64,000 bases of DNA. Source: an uncultured Clostridia bacterium. Lineage in GTDB: Bacteria; Bacillota; Clostridia; TANB77; CAG-508. The stretch is taken from positions 1 through 64,000 of the forward strand of contig CAKPCK010000005.1 in the NCBI GenBank assembly GCA_934141555.1, given 5' to 3'. Positions 41,323 through 49,123 of the stretch are shown piece after piece (the first letter of the stretch is position 1; the number at the start of each line of letters is the position of its first letter). The notes under the pieces were generated by a model. It was given only the letters and a program-made list of their open reading frames with translations. It made no database searches and was not told the origin of the DNA. The position numbers and the translations under genes are program-made.

Positions 41323-43257
41323 CTACTTAATATAAAGTACTGAACGACTACCATAGCTACCGGTGCTGTAGACACTATTTATCATAGAACTTGCGTAGTC
41401 ACTCCTCTCGTTATTGCCTCCATATAAGAGCCTGCCGTAAGTAGAATTGGCCTCTGTAGTCCATTCCATCACATTTCCTGCCATGTCATAAATATTATTT
41501 GTTTTTGTATATTCGGTACTTCCTGTTGGAATTAATGGAGATGTGCCAATTTCCTTTGTTTCTGTTGTTGTTGGCATTTCTGCATCTTTGGCTATGTAAT
41601 TAAATGTTGACTTATAATAATTTCCAAATGTCGTTGAATCATATCCAACTAATTCGTATGTTAATGTTGTTCCTTCTGAATTGGTTGCTCCTGAACTTAC
41701 TAGCCACTCTACTGTTTCATCCCATAAACTTCCTGTTATCATCATTGTTTTTATATTATTATTATTTCCTTTTAATGCTAAACATCTTTTATAACTTGTA
41801 TACCAATTCATATTGTCATTGCTAGTATTCATCTTTTTTACCACTGACGTTGTATTATTTTCATATCCTAATTCATATCTTCCTATATAAAATCCTCCAT
41901 ATTTTTTTATGCTTTCTATTATTTCTAAATAATTTTGTTCTAATTCTTGGGCTAACATCTCATATCTATTTTCTCCTAATCCACTACTATGCATAAGTGA
42001 ATATCCATCTGTGTCATGTTGATATGATCCTGTTCTACCTACTACATCTGGTTCTCTATCACTATTTATATCCGTTATACTCATTATTCCATTTATTTCT
42101 GTCCAATTTCTATTTGACCTTTTTGAATATGAATGAATATAATATAATTTTCCCCATACTTTTCCATTACTATCTACTCCATATATTCTTGATGGATCAT
42201 TTACTGGTACCCATACATATTGATTTCTTTCCTTTTGTAAATCAAATATATTTTTTGTCTGTTGTTCTTCTAAAGTTAATTCTGTTGAATCTGTTGTACT
42301 TGTATCATCAGCTGTTGTGTCTGCTTCAATCTCTATTATGCTTACCGTTTCTTCATTTTCTTTTGTTGATTTTGTCTCTTTATTTTCTTCAATTATTTCT
42401 TCTTTTTTTGTACTTTTAGTACTACTTGTTGTTGAAGATGTTACATTTTGCTGTGTTGCTTCTGTTACATTATTACTTTCTTCTCTTTTGGTTGTTTCTG
42501 TTATTTTATTTTCCTTTTCATTCTTTGTACTACTTGTGCTTTCACTTATATGTGTATTTGTTGTATTACTAGATTTTTCTACTTTTAATTTATCTATACT
42601 TTCTGTACTAGATGTATTAGTAGATTGTGTTTTATTATTTTCTGTGTTCACTGTTGTTTTTTGTGTATTTGGACTTTTTGTATTTTCTGTTGTAGATTCC
42701 GTATTCGTACTTTTTGTGCTATTAGTAGACTGTATTTCAATTGTATTTGTACTTTCTGTACTCATTGTTGTCTCTTGTGTATTTTTACTTTGGGTATTTC
42801 CTGTTGTTGACTGTGTTATTATGCTCTTTGTACTATTAGTAGACTGTGTCCCAATTGATTTTGTATTTTGACTATTTACTAATATTGTACTCCAATCAAC
42901 ATCACCTTCATATATTACAAATCCTTTATTTGCTGATGTTTCTCCATCTATTTTTGATGCTGTATATCCTTTGGGTACTGGCACTTTTATTACATTTCCA
43001 TTGCTATCTTTATCTTCTACTATATTTCCATTATCATCTTTTGTTGTACTTGTTACATATATAGCATATTGATTTATTTCACTCTCATTTACTGCATTTT
43101 TATTTTCATTTGCTTGAAGCATTGTTGTTATTACTTTTACTGTCGTTATTGCTACTATTATTGCTATTATTGTTCCTACAATCCCTACTGTTAAACTTAA
43201 ATTTAACTCTATTACTATAGGCCCTTGTTTTTGCTTTTTATTATTCAATTTCATCAC
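41323..43257 (-). CDS. Membrane-anchored Ser/Thr-rich protein with FGE-sulfatase (C-type lectin fold) C-terminus
   Basis: A 644-residue surface protein. The N-terminus has a single membrane anchor (LTVGIVGTIIAIIVAITT near residue 22). Residues about 125-330 are a low-complexity stalk rich in TQSTNSTKS/TEST units. The C-terminal 310 residues form a formylglycine-generating-enzyme-like domain: YVWVPVNDPSRIYGV, GGFYIGRYELGYE, ITGSLWDETVEWL and NIYDMAGNVMEWT. It ends GSYGSRSVLYIK. From position 41460 to the end (about 45 codons) G+C rises to about 45% by hand count and codons such as GAC, TAC, AGC and GGT cluster. The domain is probably ligand-binding rather than enzymatic. It is a candidate variable protein of a diversity-generating retroelement. 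Confidence 0.82.
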   Translation of the reverse strand: MMKLNNKKQKQGPIVIELNLSLTVGIVGTIIAIIVAITTVKVITTMLQANENKNAVNESEINQYAIYVTSTTKDDNGNIVEDKDSNGNVIKVPVPKGYTASKIDGETSANKGFVIYEGDVDWSTILVNSQNTKSIGTQSTNSTKSIITQSTTGNTQSKNTQETTMSTESTNTIEIQSTNSTKSTNTESTTENTKSPNTQKTTVNTENNKTQSTNTSSTESIDKLKVEKSSNTTNTHISESTSSTKNEKENKITETTKREESNNVTEATQQNVTSSTTSSTKSTKKEEIIEENKETKSTKENEETVSIIEIEADTTADDTSTTDSTELTLEEQQTKNIFDLQKERNQYVWVPVNDPSRIYGVDSNGKVWGKLYYIHSYSKRSNRNWTEINGIMSITDINSDREPDVVGRTGSYQHDTDGYSLMHSSGLGENRYEMLAQELEQNYLEIIESIKKYGGFYIGRYELGYENNTTSVVKKMNTSNDNMNWYTSYKRCLALKGNNNNIKTMMITGSLWDETVEWLVSSGATNSEGTTLTYELVGYDSTTFGNYYKSTFNYIAKDAEMPTTTETKEIGTSPLIPTGSTEYTKTNNIYDMAGNVMEWTTEANSTYGRLLYGGNNERSDYASSMINSVYSTGSYGSRSVLYIK

Positions 43258-43429
43258 TTCTTTCGTATCATACTAAAAAAATAATAACATATCTCATACA
43301 AAAGCACAATACATTTGTTATAATTTTTAACAATGTTATTGTAAGTTGCATTCAAAACTCATTAGACCAAATTGATTAAAAAAATATGAAGATTCTGATA
43401 CTTCTAATCAAAAATTAAATGTCTAGTTC

Positions 43430-43458
43430 TTGCTTTTTTCCACTTTTTAGAGTACAAT
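43430..43458 (+). promoter_or_regulatory. Probable promoter of smpB
   Basis: TTGCTT at 43430-43435 and TACAAT at 43453-43458 with a 17-base spacer, 22 bases upstream of the smpB start codon. Confidence 0.55.
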
Positions 43459-43480
43459 ATTTTCGAAAGGAATTATATTT

Positions 43481-43945
43481 ATGGAGACAAAATTAATTGC
43501 AAAAAATCCAGTTGCATATCACAATTTTAATATTGAAGATAAATATGAAGCTGGAATTGTTTTATCTGGAACAGAAATAAAATCTATAAGAGCTGGGAAA
43601 GTTAATTTAAAAGATAGTTATGCTGGTTTTAAAGATGGAGAATGTTATATATATTCTATGCACATAAGCCCATATGAACATGGAAATATTTATAATAAAG
43701 ATCCTCTACGTGATAGAAAATTATTATTAAATAAAAGAGAATTATTAAAATTATATTCAAAAGTAAAAGTTGATGGTTATTCTTTAGTACCTATTTCTCT
43801 ATATTTTAAAGGTAGTTTAGTAAAACTTGAATTAGGTGTTGGAAAAGGTAAAAAGCTTTATGATAAACGTCAAGATATTGCCAAAAAAGATGCTGAAAGA
43901 AGAATGCAAAAAGCTATGAGACAAAAAATAAGAGATAATAGCTAA
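43481..43945 (+). CDS. smpB: SsrA-binding protein SmpB
   Basis: SmpB binds tmRNA and brings it to stalled ribosomes for trans-translation. The 154-residue protein has NPVAYHNFNIEDKYEAGIVL, the RNA-binding GTEIKSIRAGKVNLKDSYA, the HISPYEHGN turn and the basic C-terminal tail KKDAERRMQKAMRQK. AAAGGAATTATATTT precedes the ATG. It stands alone on the plus strand; the tmRNA gene ssrA, often adjacent in Firmicutes, is not visible here. Confidence 0.97.
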   Translation: METKLIAKNPVAYHNFNIEDKYEAGIVLSGTEIKSIRAGKVNLKDSYAGFKDGECYIYSMHISPYEHGNIYNKDPLRDRKLLLNKRELLKLYSKVKVDGYSLVPISLYFKGSLVKLELGVGKGKKLYDKRQDIAKKDAERRMQKAMRQKIRDNS

Positions 43946-43963
43946 TAACTTTATAATATATAG

Positions 43964-43990
43964 AAAAAATCACCTAATAGGTGATTTTTT
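43964..43990 (+). terminator. Terminator after smpB
   Basis: Perfect 12-bp stem AAAAAATCACCT/AGGTGATTTTTT with a 3-base loop, ending in a T run, 18 bases past smpB. Confidence 0.85.
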
Positions 43991-44014
43991 TACGCAAAAT
44001 ATCCTATTTTACAA

Positions 44015-44182
44015 CTAATTATTGCTACATTCATAACTTCCACATTTTGATTCATCAGATTTCATTGAATTATTATTTGGTGTAGGAACTACATTGATTG
44101 CATGTAATGTACAACATTTTGAATTTTCATCTTGATATGCACAACTTTGAACAGTACAATTTATTCTTTGATTTTTTTCCAT
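44015..44182 (-). CDS. DUF1540 domain-containing protein
   Basis: A 55-residue cysteine-rich protein starting MEKNQRINCTVQSCAYQDEN. It has the DUF1540 pattern C-x(4)-C (NCTVQSC), CCTLHAINV and a closing ESKCGSYEC. The family is widespread in clostridia, often spore-associated or metal-binding in annotation, with no proven function. AGGAGG lies 6 bases before the ATG. It is monocistronic, convergent with smpB. Confidence 0.85.
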   Translation of the reverse strand: MEKNQRINCTVQSCAYQDENSKCCTLHAINVVPTPNNNSMKSDESKCGSYECSNN

Positions 44183-44295
44183 AATAACCTCCTGATAAAT
44201 AATAGAACATTTTTATTATGCTCTTTTATTATAATTTTATTCTAATGAATATTTTTATTTTTTTATCCAATAATATTTATTGAAAGGATTTTATT

Positions 44296-44577
44296 ATGAA
44301 TGCAAGAGTAATTTTATTATCAAAAAAAGATGGAGATATTGAAGAATTTTTAAATAAATTTTCAAATACAAAAATAGAACTAGAAAAATCTAATATTTGG
44401 CAAAAAGACTTTTCTAATCCTATTGAAATTTCTGAAATTATTGCCGCATTTATCGACAATATTAATTCTTTTAGTTTAATTATGTGGATTACCCTTGATA
44501 AAAATATTTTCATCAAAGTTTCACCATCAAATTCAAATGATATTATAAAATATTTATTTGAAAGATATCCTTATTAG
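44296..44577 (+). CDS. Hypothetical protein
   Basis: A 93-residue protein (MNARVILLSKKDGDIEEFLNK) with GAAAGG 8 bases before the ATG. It alternates strands and helices: an N-terminal strand RVILLSKKDG, IEEFLNKFSNTKIELE, EISEIIAAFIDNINSF and SLIMWITLDKNIFIKV, a small alpha/beta fold. No named family is recognised; small ORFs of this type occur in clostridia. It overlaps the convergent SecF-like gene by four bases. Confidence 0.65.
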   Translation: MNARVILLSKKDGDIEEFLNKFSNTKIELEKSNIWQKDFSNPIEISEIIAAFIDNINSFSLIMWITLDKNIFIKVSPSNSNDIIKYLFERYPY

Positions 44578-45215
44578 TTTTTATCAGCTTGTTTTTCTAC
44601 TCTAATAACAGTATATGTTATAGATGCTAAATATACTGCCAATACTAATGTTGGTGTATATACTCCCACTGGTATTCTAGTAATTGCTATTAAACTAATT
44701 AATAATATTTCACAAAAAGCCGGAATAGCTATTGTTTGTAATAAAACATTTAAAATACCTTTTTCACGATATCTTACAACCATATAAACTAATATTATAA
44801 TAAATGATAATATAAATGGTAAAATATATTTTTTAAACATATCTCTTATTCGTGTAGCTGGTATATCTTTTACTTCTGTTTTTTCAGCAGTTTGTTCAAA
44901 TTCATAGTTTTCTTTAACTTTATTTACTATTGAATCCTTTTGCTCATCTGATATAGATTTGGCTCTTATTGTTACCATATCTTGATATATTTCTATTGTT
45001 TGAACCATATTTTGTTTTCCAAGCACTTCATTAGCTATACTTTTTATTTTATTTACATCTACTTCACTTGCTACATATATATCAATTTTTTGACTATCTT
45101 GATATCTTAATTGCTTATTAAATCCAATTGTAGATGTTACTATAATTCCAGCAATTATTATTATCATTGCTATTGCTAATATAATTACATTTTTCTTTTT
45201 CATTTTTTCTAGCAA
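44574..45215 (-). CDS. Reduced SecF-like protein translocase subunit
   Basis: A 213-residue protein that occupies the SecF position after a SecD-like gene. It has an N-terminal membrane segment (NVIILAIAMIIIIAGIIV), an extracytoplasmic domain of about 90 residues (VDVNKIKSIANEVL, TIRAKSISDEQKDSI), and three further spans (near residues 130-150, 158-180 and 184-205). Canonical SecF has six spans and a GxDF-type D4/D5 set; here only four are present and those motifs are not obvious. SecDF uses proton flow to pull exported proteins. The assignment rests mainly on gene order and topology. Confidence 0.65.
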   Translation of the reverse strand: MLEKMKKKNVIILAIAMIIIIAGIIVTSTIGFNKQLRYQDSQKIDIYVASEVDVNKIKSIANEVLGKQNMVQTIEIYQDMVTIRAKSISDEQKDSIVNKVKENYEFEQTAEKTEVKDIPATRIRDMFKKYILPFILSFIIILVYMVVRYREKGILNVLLQTIAIPAFCEILLISLIAITRIPVGVYTPTLVLAVYLASITYTVIRVEKQADKN

Positions 45216-45255
45216 GTACTAACTTTAACAAGTTAGTACTTTCTCCTTTCTAAGA

Positions 45256-46686
45256 TTATTTGTTTTCTTTTAAGTTTAATAATGTTCTTGTTACTATTAC
45301 ATTATAAATTGCTGTTAATATTAATCCCCAAAACATTATCATTCCAAAACTGCTTAAGCTTTCCCATTTTGCCAAACAGAATACTATTGTTAATATTCCA
45401 ACTGGTATTAGTTTTAAGTATACATTTTTATATGTTGCTTTTACAGCTTCATTTACTAAATTCATTCTCTTTGTTTTTGATAATATTTCTTTATTTATTA
45501 TCAAATTAATTATCATAACAATTATTATTGCACTTATTCCTTCTATTGAAATTGCAACATTTGTGTATCTTATTAATAATGAGAATAGTGATACAAATCC
45601 AACAAATGATATACTTGCTAATATTCCTGATTTTTTATATATTACACAATATACTAATAATGTTATTACTAATATTGCTAACATTACTATTGCAAAATAA
45701 ATTATTTCTTTTTGTGTTATGCTTGAATATTCATATCTATTTGTGTCAACTTCATAATCAGCTGGTAATTTTCCGGCATTTTCTAACATTGCTATCTCTG
45801 CTGCTTTTGATATATTATTATTTACTGATGTTGTGTTTGATGATGATGATCCAATTTTTACTGTAATTTTTCCTTTTTCTATTTTTGAAACATCATATGT
45901 TGTATCATTTACATATAATTTTGCTGTTTTCTTTGTTATTTCTGTATTTTCGCTTGCTGTACTTTCAGTATTTTCTGTACTTGTTGATTCAGTAGTTTTT
46001 TCACTTGTTGATTCAGTAGTTGACTCTGTAGTTGATTCTGTTTTTGCATTTTCTATTTCTGTTACATCTGTTGCTAATAATGCATAATCATTTAATAATT
46101 CGTTTAATTTAGCTTGTCCATCTTTTGTTAGTTCAATTTCTTCATATACTTGATATGCTCCTTTGCTATCATTTGCATATGAATATTTAGAACCTTTTAC
46201 CATGTCATCACTTAAAATGATATCTTTTGATTCTGTATCTTTTATTGTGATTTTTTGACTTGTATATAAATAGTATATATACATATCAACATTATCATTT
46301 TCTGGAAGCTCTACTCTAATTGTTCCATTTTCTTTATTTAATGAAATTGTATAATCTTGTGCCCCTAATGCTTTTAATCTTTTTTCCATTACTTTTTTTG
46401 CATTTTCATAATCTTTTTCTGTTAATTCTACTTCTGTTGATGTTTCTTGTGAATTATCAGTATCTGTTGTTTCATCTGATGAATTGTCTTTTGAATCTTC
46501 TTTTATTTTTAATTCAACAACTCTTTGGCTATTTAATTCTCTTCCAAGTTCATAATCTTTAACTTTATTTTCCATTCTATTTTGTTTTTGAGTATATATT
46601 CCTCCAAACGCAATTAATGTTACTAATAGTATTGCTAATGCAATTGTTAATATTTTTACTTTTTTCATTTTTAGCATTCCTTTCAC
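45256..46686 (-). CDS. SecD-like protein translocase subunit with Ser/Thr-rich insertion
   Basis: A 476-residue SecD-like protein, 40 bases upstream of the SecF-like gene. Order: a membrane segment near residue 10-30; an Asp/Ser/Thr-rich stretch (SSDETTDTDNSQETSTEVE); a P1-like domain with MEKRLKALGAQDYTISLNKE and IRVELPEND (the usual SecD repeat); an inserted low-complexity TEST run around residues 215-250; and five C-terminal spans from residue 330. The KRLKALGAQDYTI motif supports SecD. It is divergent, shorter in places, and the insertion resembles the stalk of the 41-43 kb surface protein. The start could be a few codons downstream. Confidence 0.72.
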   Translation of the reverse strand: MKGMLKMKKVKILTIALAILLVTLIAFGGIYTQKQNRMENKVKDYELGRELNSQRVVELKIKEDSKDNSSDETTDTDNSQETSTEVELTEKDYENAKKVMEKRLKALGAQDYTISLNKENGTIRVELPENDNVDMYIYYLYTSQKITIKDTESKDIILSDDMVKGSKYSYANDSKGAYQVYEEIELTKDGQAKLNELLNDYALLATDVTEIENAKTESTTESTTESTSEKTTESTSTENTESTASENTEITKKTAKLYVNDTTYDVSKIEKGKITVKIGSSSSNTTSVNNNISKAAEIAMLENAGKLPADYEVDTNRYEYSSITQKEIIYFAIVMLAILVITLLVYCVIYKKSGILASISFVGFVSLFSLLIRYTNVAISIEGISAIIIVMIINLIINKEILSKTKRMNLVNEAVKATYKNVYLKLIPVGILTIVFCLAKWESLSSFGMIMFWGLILTAIYNVIVTRTLLNLKENK

Positions 46687-46782
46687 TTTATTTATAATAA
46701 TTTGTTGCTATGAACATTCTTTATAGATTTTACTTTATTTTTTTTAAAATATCAACCTTTTTTTGATATTTTTTAATATATT

Positions 46783-47115
46783 TTAAATCATTTCTAGCCC
46801 ACCTTTTAATGAATAAACATTAGTATATCCCATTTTTTTTAACATATTATATGCATCTCTACTTCTTCCACCATATTGACAATATACGACAATTTGTTGA
46901 TTTAATTTTGGCATTTCATTTTTTACTCTTCTTATTTCATATTCAGGTATATTTATTGCTCCTGGTAGATGTCCCTCATTATATTCTTGTGGACTTCTTA
47001 CATCTATTAAAACAGCTCCTTTAGCTGCCATATCTTTTAATTTTGTGAAATTTATTTCATTTATTTGATTGTTTCTATAAAATCCTCTACCTCTATAACA
47101 TCTTCTACAAAACAT
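46783..47115 (-). CDS. Rhodanese-like domain protein
   Basis: A 110-residue single-domain sulfurtransferase. It has KGAVLIDVRSPQEYNEGHLPGA (CH2A motif and the conserved DVR), NIPEYEI, and the active-site loop VVYCQYGGRSRDAY with the catalytic cysteine near residue 88, then the ending LKGGLEMI. The N-terminus (MFCRRCYRGRGFYRNN) is short and Cys/Arg-rich. It probably moves sulfur or detoxifies cyanide/sulfide; the partner is unknown. GGAGGAAT precedes the ATG; it stands alone. Confidence 0.9.
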   Translation of the reverse strand: MFCRRCYRGRGFYRNNQINEINFTKLKDMAAKGAVLIDVRSPQEYNEGHLPGAINIPEYEIRRVKNEMPKLNQQIVVYCQYGGRSRDAYNMLKKMGYTNVYSLKGGLEMI

Positions 47116-47143
47116 ATTTGATTCCTCCTATATTTTATAGTAT

Positions 47144-47175
47144 GAAAAAAGAAGCACTTTCGTGCCTCTTTTATT
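47144..47175 (-). terminator. Terminator after uppP
   Basis: On the minus strand, AGAGGCAC-GAAA-GTGCTTCT with one G.U pair, followed by a T run; 6 bases past the uppP stop. Confidence 0.85.
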
Positions 47176-47180
47176 AAATT

Positions 47181-47978
47181 TTATCTCATTATTGTCATTG
47201 CAATTACTATTATTCCAAGTATTACTCTATATATAGCAAATCCTTTGAAACTTCCTTTTTTCAAGTAATTTAGTAAAAATTTTATTACAAGTATTCCTAC
47301 CAAGAAACTGAATAGCACTCCCATGAAAAATGCAAGTGTAAATTCAAAATCTTTTATACTTACAAGTACTGCTGCTAATACTATTGGTGTTGATAGTAAA
47401 AATGAATATTTAGCTGCACTTTCTCTATCTACTTTTAAAGCTCTTGCAACTGTCATTGTTATACCAGATCTTGATGTTCCAGGGAATGCTGCTGCTATTG
47501 CTTGTGATAATCCTATTAAAAATGATTGTTTAAATGTCATATCTTCATATTTTGTTTCTGATGGTGCTTTTTTATCTACAATATAAAGTACAATTCCTAA
47601 TACTATTAATGCAATTGCTATCATTATTGATTCTATGTTAAATTTGTCACAAATATATCCTGAGAATTTGTCTAATACTAAACTTAAAATTCCTGTTGGA
47701 ATTGTTACTGCTACTATGTACCAGAAGATTTTACCTTCTGTTGATTTTTTCTTTTTTACAACTTGATCATATCCACCTTTTATTAGACCTAACCAATCTT
47801 TAAAGAAAAATAATGTTATTGCTAATAATGTTCCTAAATGTAATGCTACATCAAAACTTTCTGGAATGTTCCAATTAAACATCCATGGTATTAATTTTAA
47901 ATGTGCTGAACTTGATACTGGTAATAGTTCTGTTAATCCTTGAACTATCCCTAAAACTATTGCTTGATATATTTCCAT
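47181..47978 (-). CDS. uppP: Undecaprenyl-diphosphatase UppP (BacA)
   Basis: Dephosphorylates undecaprenyl pyrophosphate to recycle the lipid carrier for peptidoglycan; overproduction gives bacitracin resistance. The 265-residue integral membrane protein has the two catalytic motifs: GIVQGLTELLPVSSSAHL near residue 10 and PGTSRSGITMTVARAL near residue 163, plus about eight hydrophobic spans. This is the normal length. It lies downstream of dpaA on the same strand but with a 60-base gap. Confidence 0.96.
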   Translation of the reverse strand: MEIYQAIVLGIVQGLTELLPVSSSAHLKLIPWMFNWNIPESFDVALHLGTLLAITLFFFKDWLGLIKGGYDQVVKKKKSTEGKIFWYIVAVTIPTGILSLVLDKFSGYICDKFNIESIMIAIALIVLGIVLYIVDKKAPSETKYEDMTFKQSFLIGLSQAIAAAFPGTSRSGITMTVARALKVDRESAAKYSFLLSTPIVLAAVLVSIKDFEFTLAFFMGVLFSFLVGILVIKFLLNYLKKGSFKGFAIYRVILGIIVIAMTIMR

Positions 47979-48038
47979 ATTTTTTATAATGTTAATCTAT
48001 AACTAAAGATTAACACTCTCCTTTCTTTTGCTTCTTTT

Positions 48039-48917
48039 TTATACTTTGTATATTTCTCTTAATATATTATATATTGTATTTTTTATAAATTCTGCAGATG
48101 TTGTTGGAGCTACTTTTCCTGGTAATGATAATGCCCAAACAAATTTTAAATTTCTATCTTTGATTGCTTTTTTATCAATTCCTCCTGGATTTGATGCTAA
48201 ATCTATTAATAATGCATCTTTTCTTACATATTCTAATTTTTGTTCTGTTAAAACAATATGTGGAACTGTATTTATTATTATATCAAAAGGTTTTAAATTT
48301 TCACCTAAATTATTAATATTTATTGATTTATGTCCATATGCTTCTATCCATGCTAAATCTTCATCTTTTCTCGCTGCACATGTTACCTTTACTGATAATC
48401 CAGCAAGTTTTCTTGCTAAGACTTTTCCAATCCTTCCAAATCCTAATATTAAAACTTCACTTCCATGTAAAATTCTATTTGTATTTTCTATTGCTACTTG
48501 AATTGTTCCTTCTGCTGTTGCTATTGTATTTAATACTGCAAGTTCTTCCCTTTTCATTATATCAACAATTTCAATATATTCATCATTTGCCATTTCATAT
48601 ACTTCTGGTGAAATTGCTCCTGCTATAAGGACTTTTGCGTTTATATTATGCATCATTTCTCTAATTGTAATTTTCTTATCACTAAATGGCATATTTATTG
48701 TATTTCCATTGCTTGAAAATGGTATTGGTCCAATTACTATTTCTACATTATCTATTGCTTTTCTTATTGTATCACATTGAATAATATTTTTTTGATTTTT
48801 TATCTCTTCAGATTTTTCTAAGCCATAAACATATACTTCGTTCCCGTCATTTGCAAGCATTATTGCTAATTTTGCAATTCTTAAATCTCCACCAATTATT
48901 GCTAATTTATTTTTCAT
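48039..48917 (-). CDS. dpaA: Dipicolinate synthase subunit A
   Basis: Together with DpaB it oxidises dihydrodipicolinate to dipicolinate, the calcium chelator of the spore core. The 292-residue protein has a Rossmann start (LAIIGGDLRIAKLAIMLA), a second nucleotide motif (SEVLILGFGRIGKVLARKLA near residue 150), IINTVPHIVL and LIDLASNPGGID. These fit the SpoVFA/DpaA family, related to D-isomer dehydrogenases. GGAGGAATT precedes the ATG. dpaB, normally the next gene, is not beside it. A structured leader lies upstream. Confidence 0.9.
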   Translation of the reverse strand: MKNKLAIIGGDLRIAKLAIMLANDGNEVYVYGLEKSEEIKNQKNIIQCDTIRKAIDNVEIVIGPIPFSSNGNTINMPFSDKKITIREMMHNINAKVLIAGAISPEVYEMANDEYIEIVDIMKREELAVLNTIATAEGTIQVAIENTNRILHGSEVLILGFGRIGKVLARKLAGLSVKVTCAARKDEDLAWIEAYGHKSININNLGENLKPFDIIINTVPHIVLTEQKLEYVRKDALLIDLASNPGGIDKKAIKDRNLKFVWALSLPGKVAPTTSAEFIKNTIYNILREIYKV

Positions 48918-48937
48918 AATTCCTCCAAATTAAATTT

Positions 48938-49033
48938 TATATAATAGGAAAGCAATACTTTTCTATTATATAAAAAGTTACAATTGCTGGCCCTTTGAGA
49001 TTTTCTCCTTTTAGTCAAAAACTCAAATCGGGC
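48938..49033 (-). promoter_or_regulatory. Candidate structured leader of dpaA
   Basis: Two stems follow one another on the minus strand. The first is at 49033-48990 with GCCC, a two-base bulge, TTTGAG pairing CTCAAA and GGGC around a purine-rich loop. The second is a 15-bp stem at 48972-48938 (TATATAATAG plus inner pairs) ending 13 bases before the ribosome binding site. It looks like an aptamer-plus-platform arrangement, but I do not recognise the class. Confidence 0.4.
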
Positions 49034-49123
49034 GAGAATAAATTAAAGAAAATTTTTCAATTTTTCTTATTTGTTCTATTATAGTATATTTAATTTGGAG
49101 TTTTTTATGAATTAATTTTATAG

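Noticed and set aside
42400..42860. Ser/Thr repeat runs in the surface protein gene as a possible CRISPR or tandem-repeat array
   Set aside because: The repeats are short, in frame and degenerate (coding for a stalk), with no regular spacers of constant length.
43946..44300. A tmRNA (ssrA) gene expected next to smpB
   Set aside because: I looked for the alanyl acceptor end and tag-coding region here and saw neither; the space is filled by a terminator, a DUF1540 gene and the start of the next gene.
48990..49033. A named riboswitch (glycine, c-di-GMP, ZTP, THF, guanidine, SAM) upstream of dpaA
   Set aside because: The stem does not carry the conserved loop sequences of any of these classes, so it is left as an unassigned leader.
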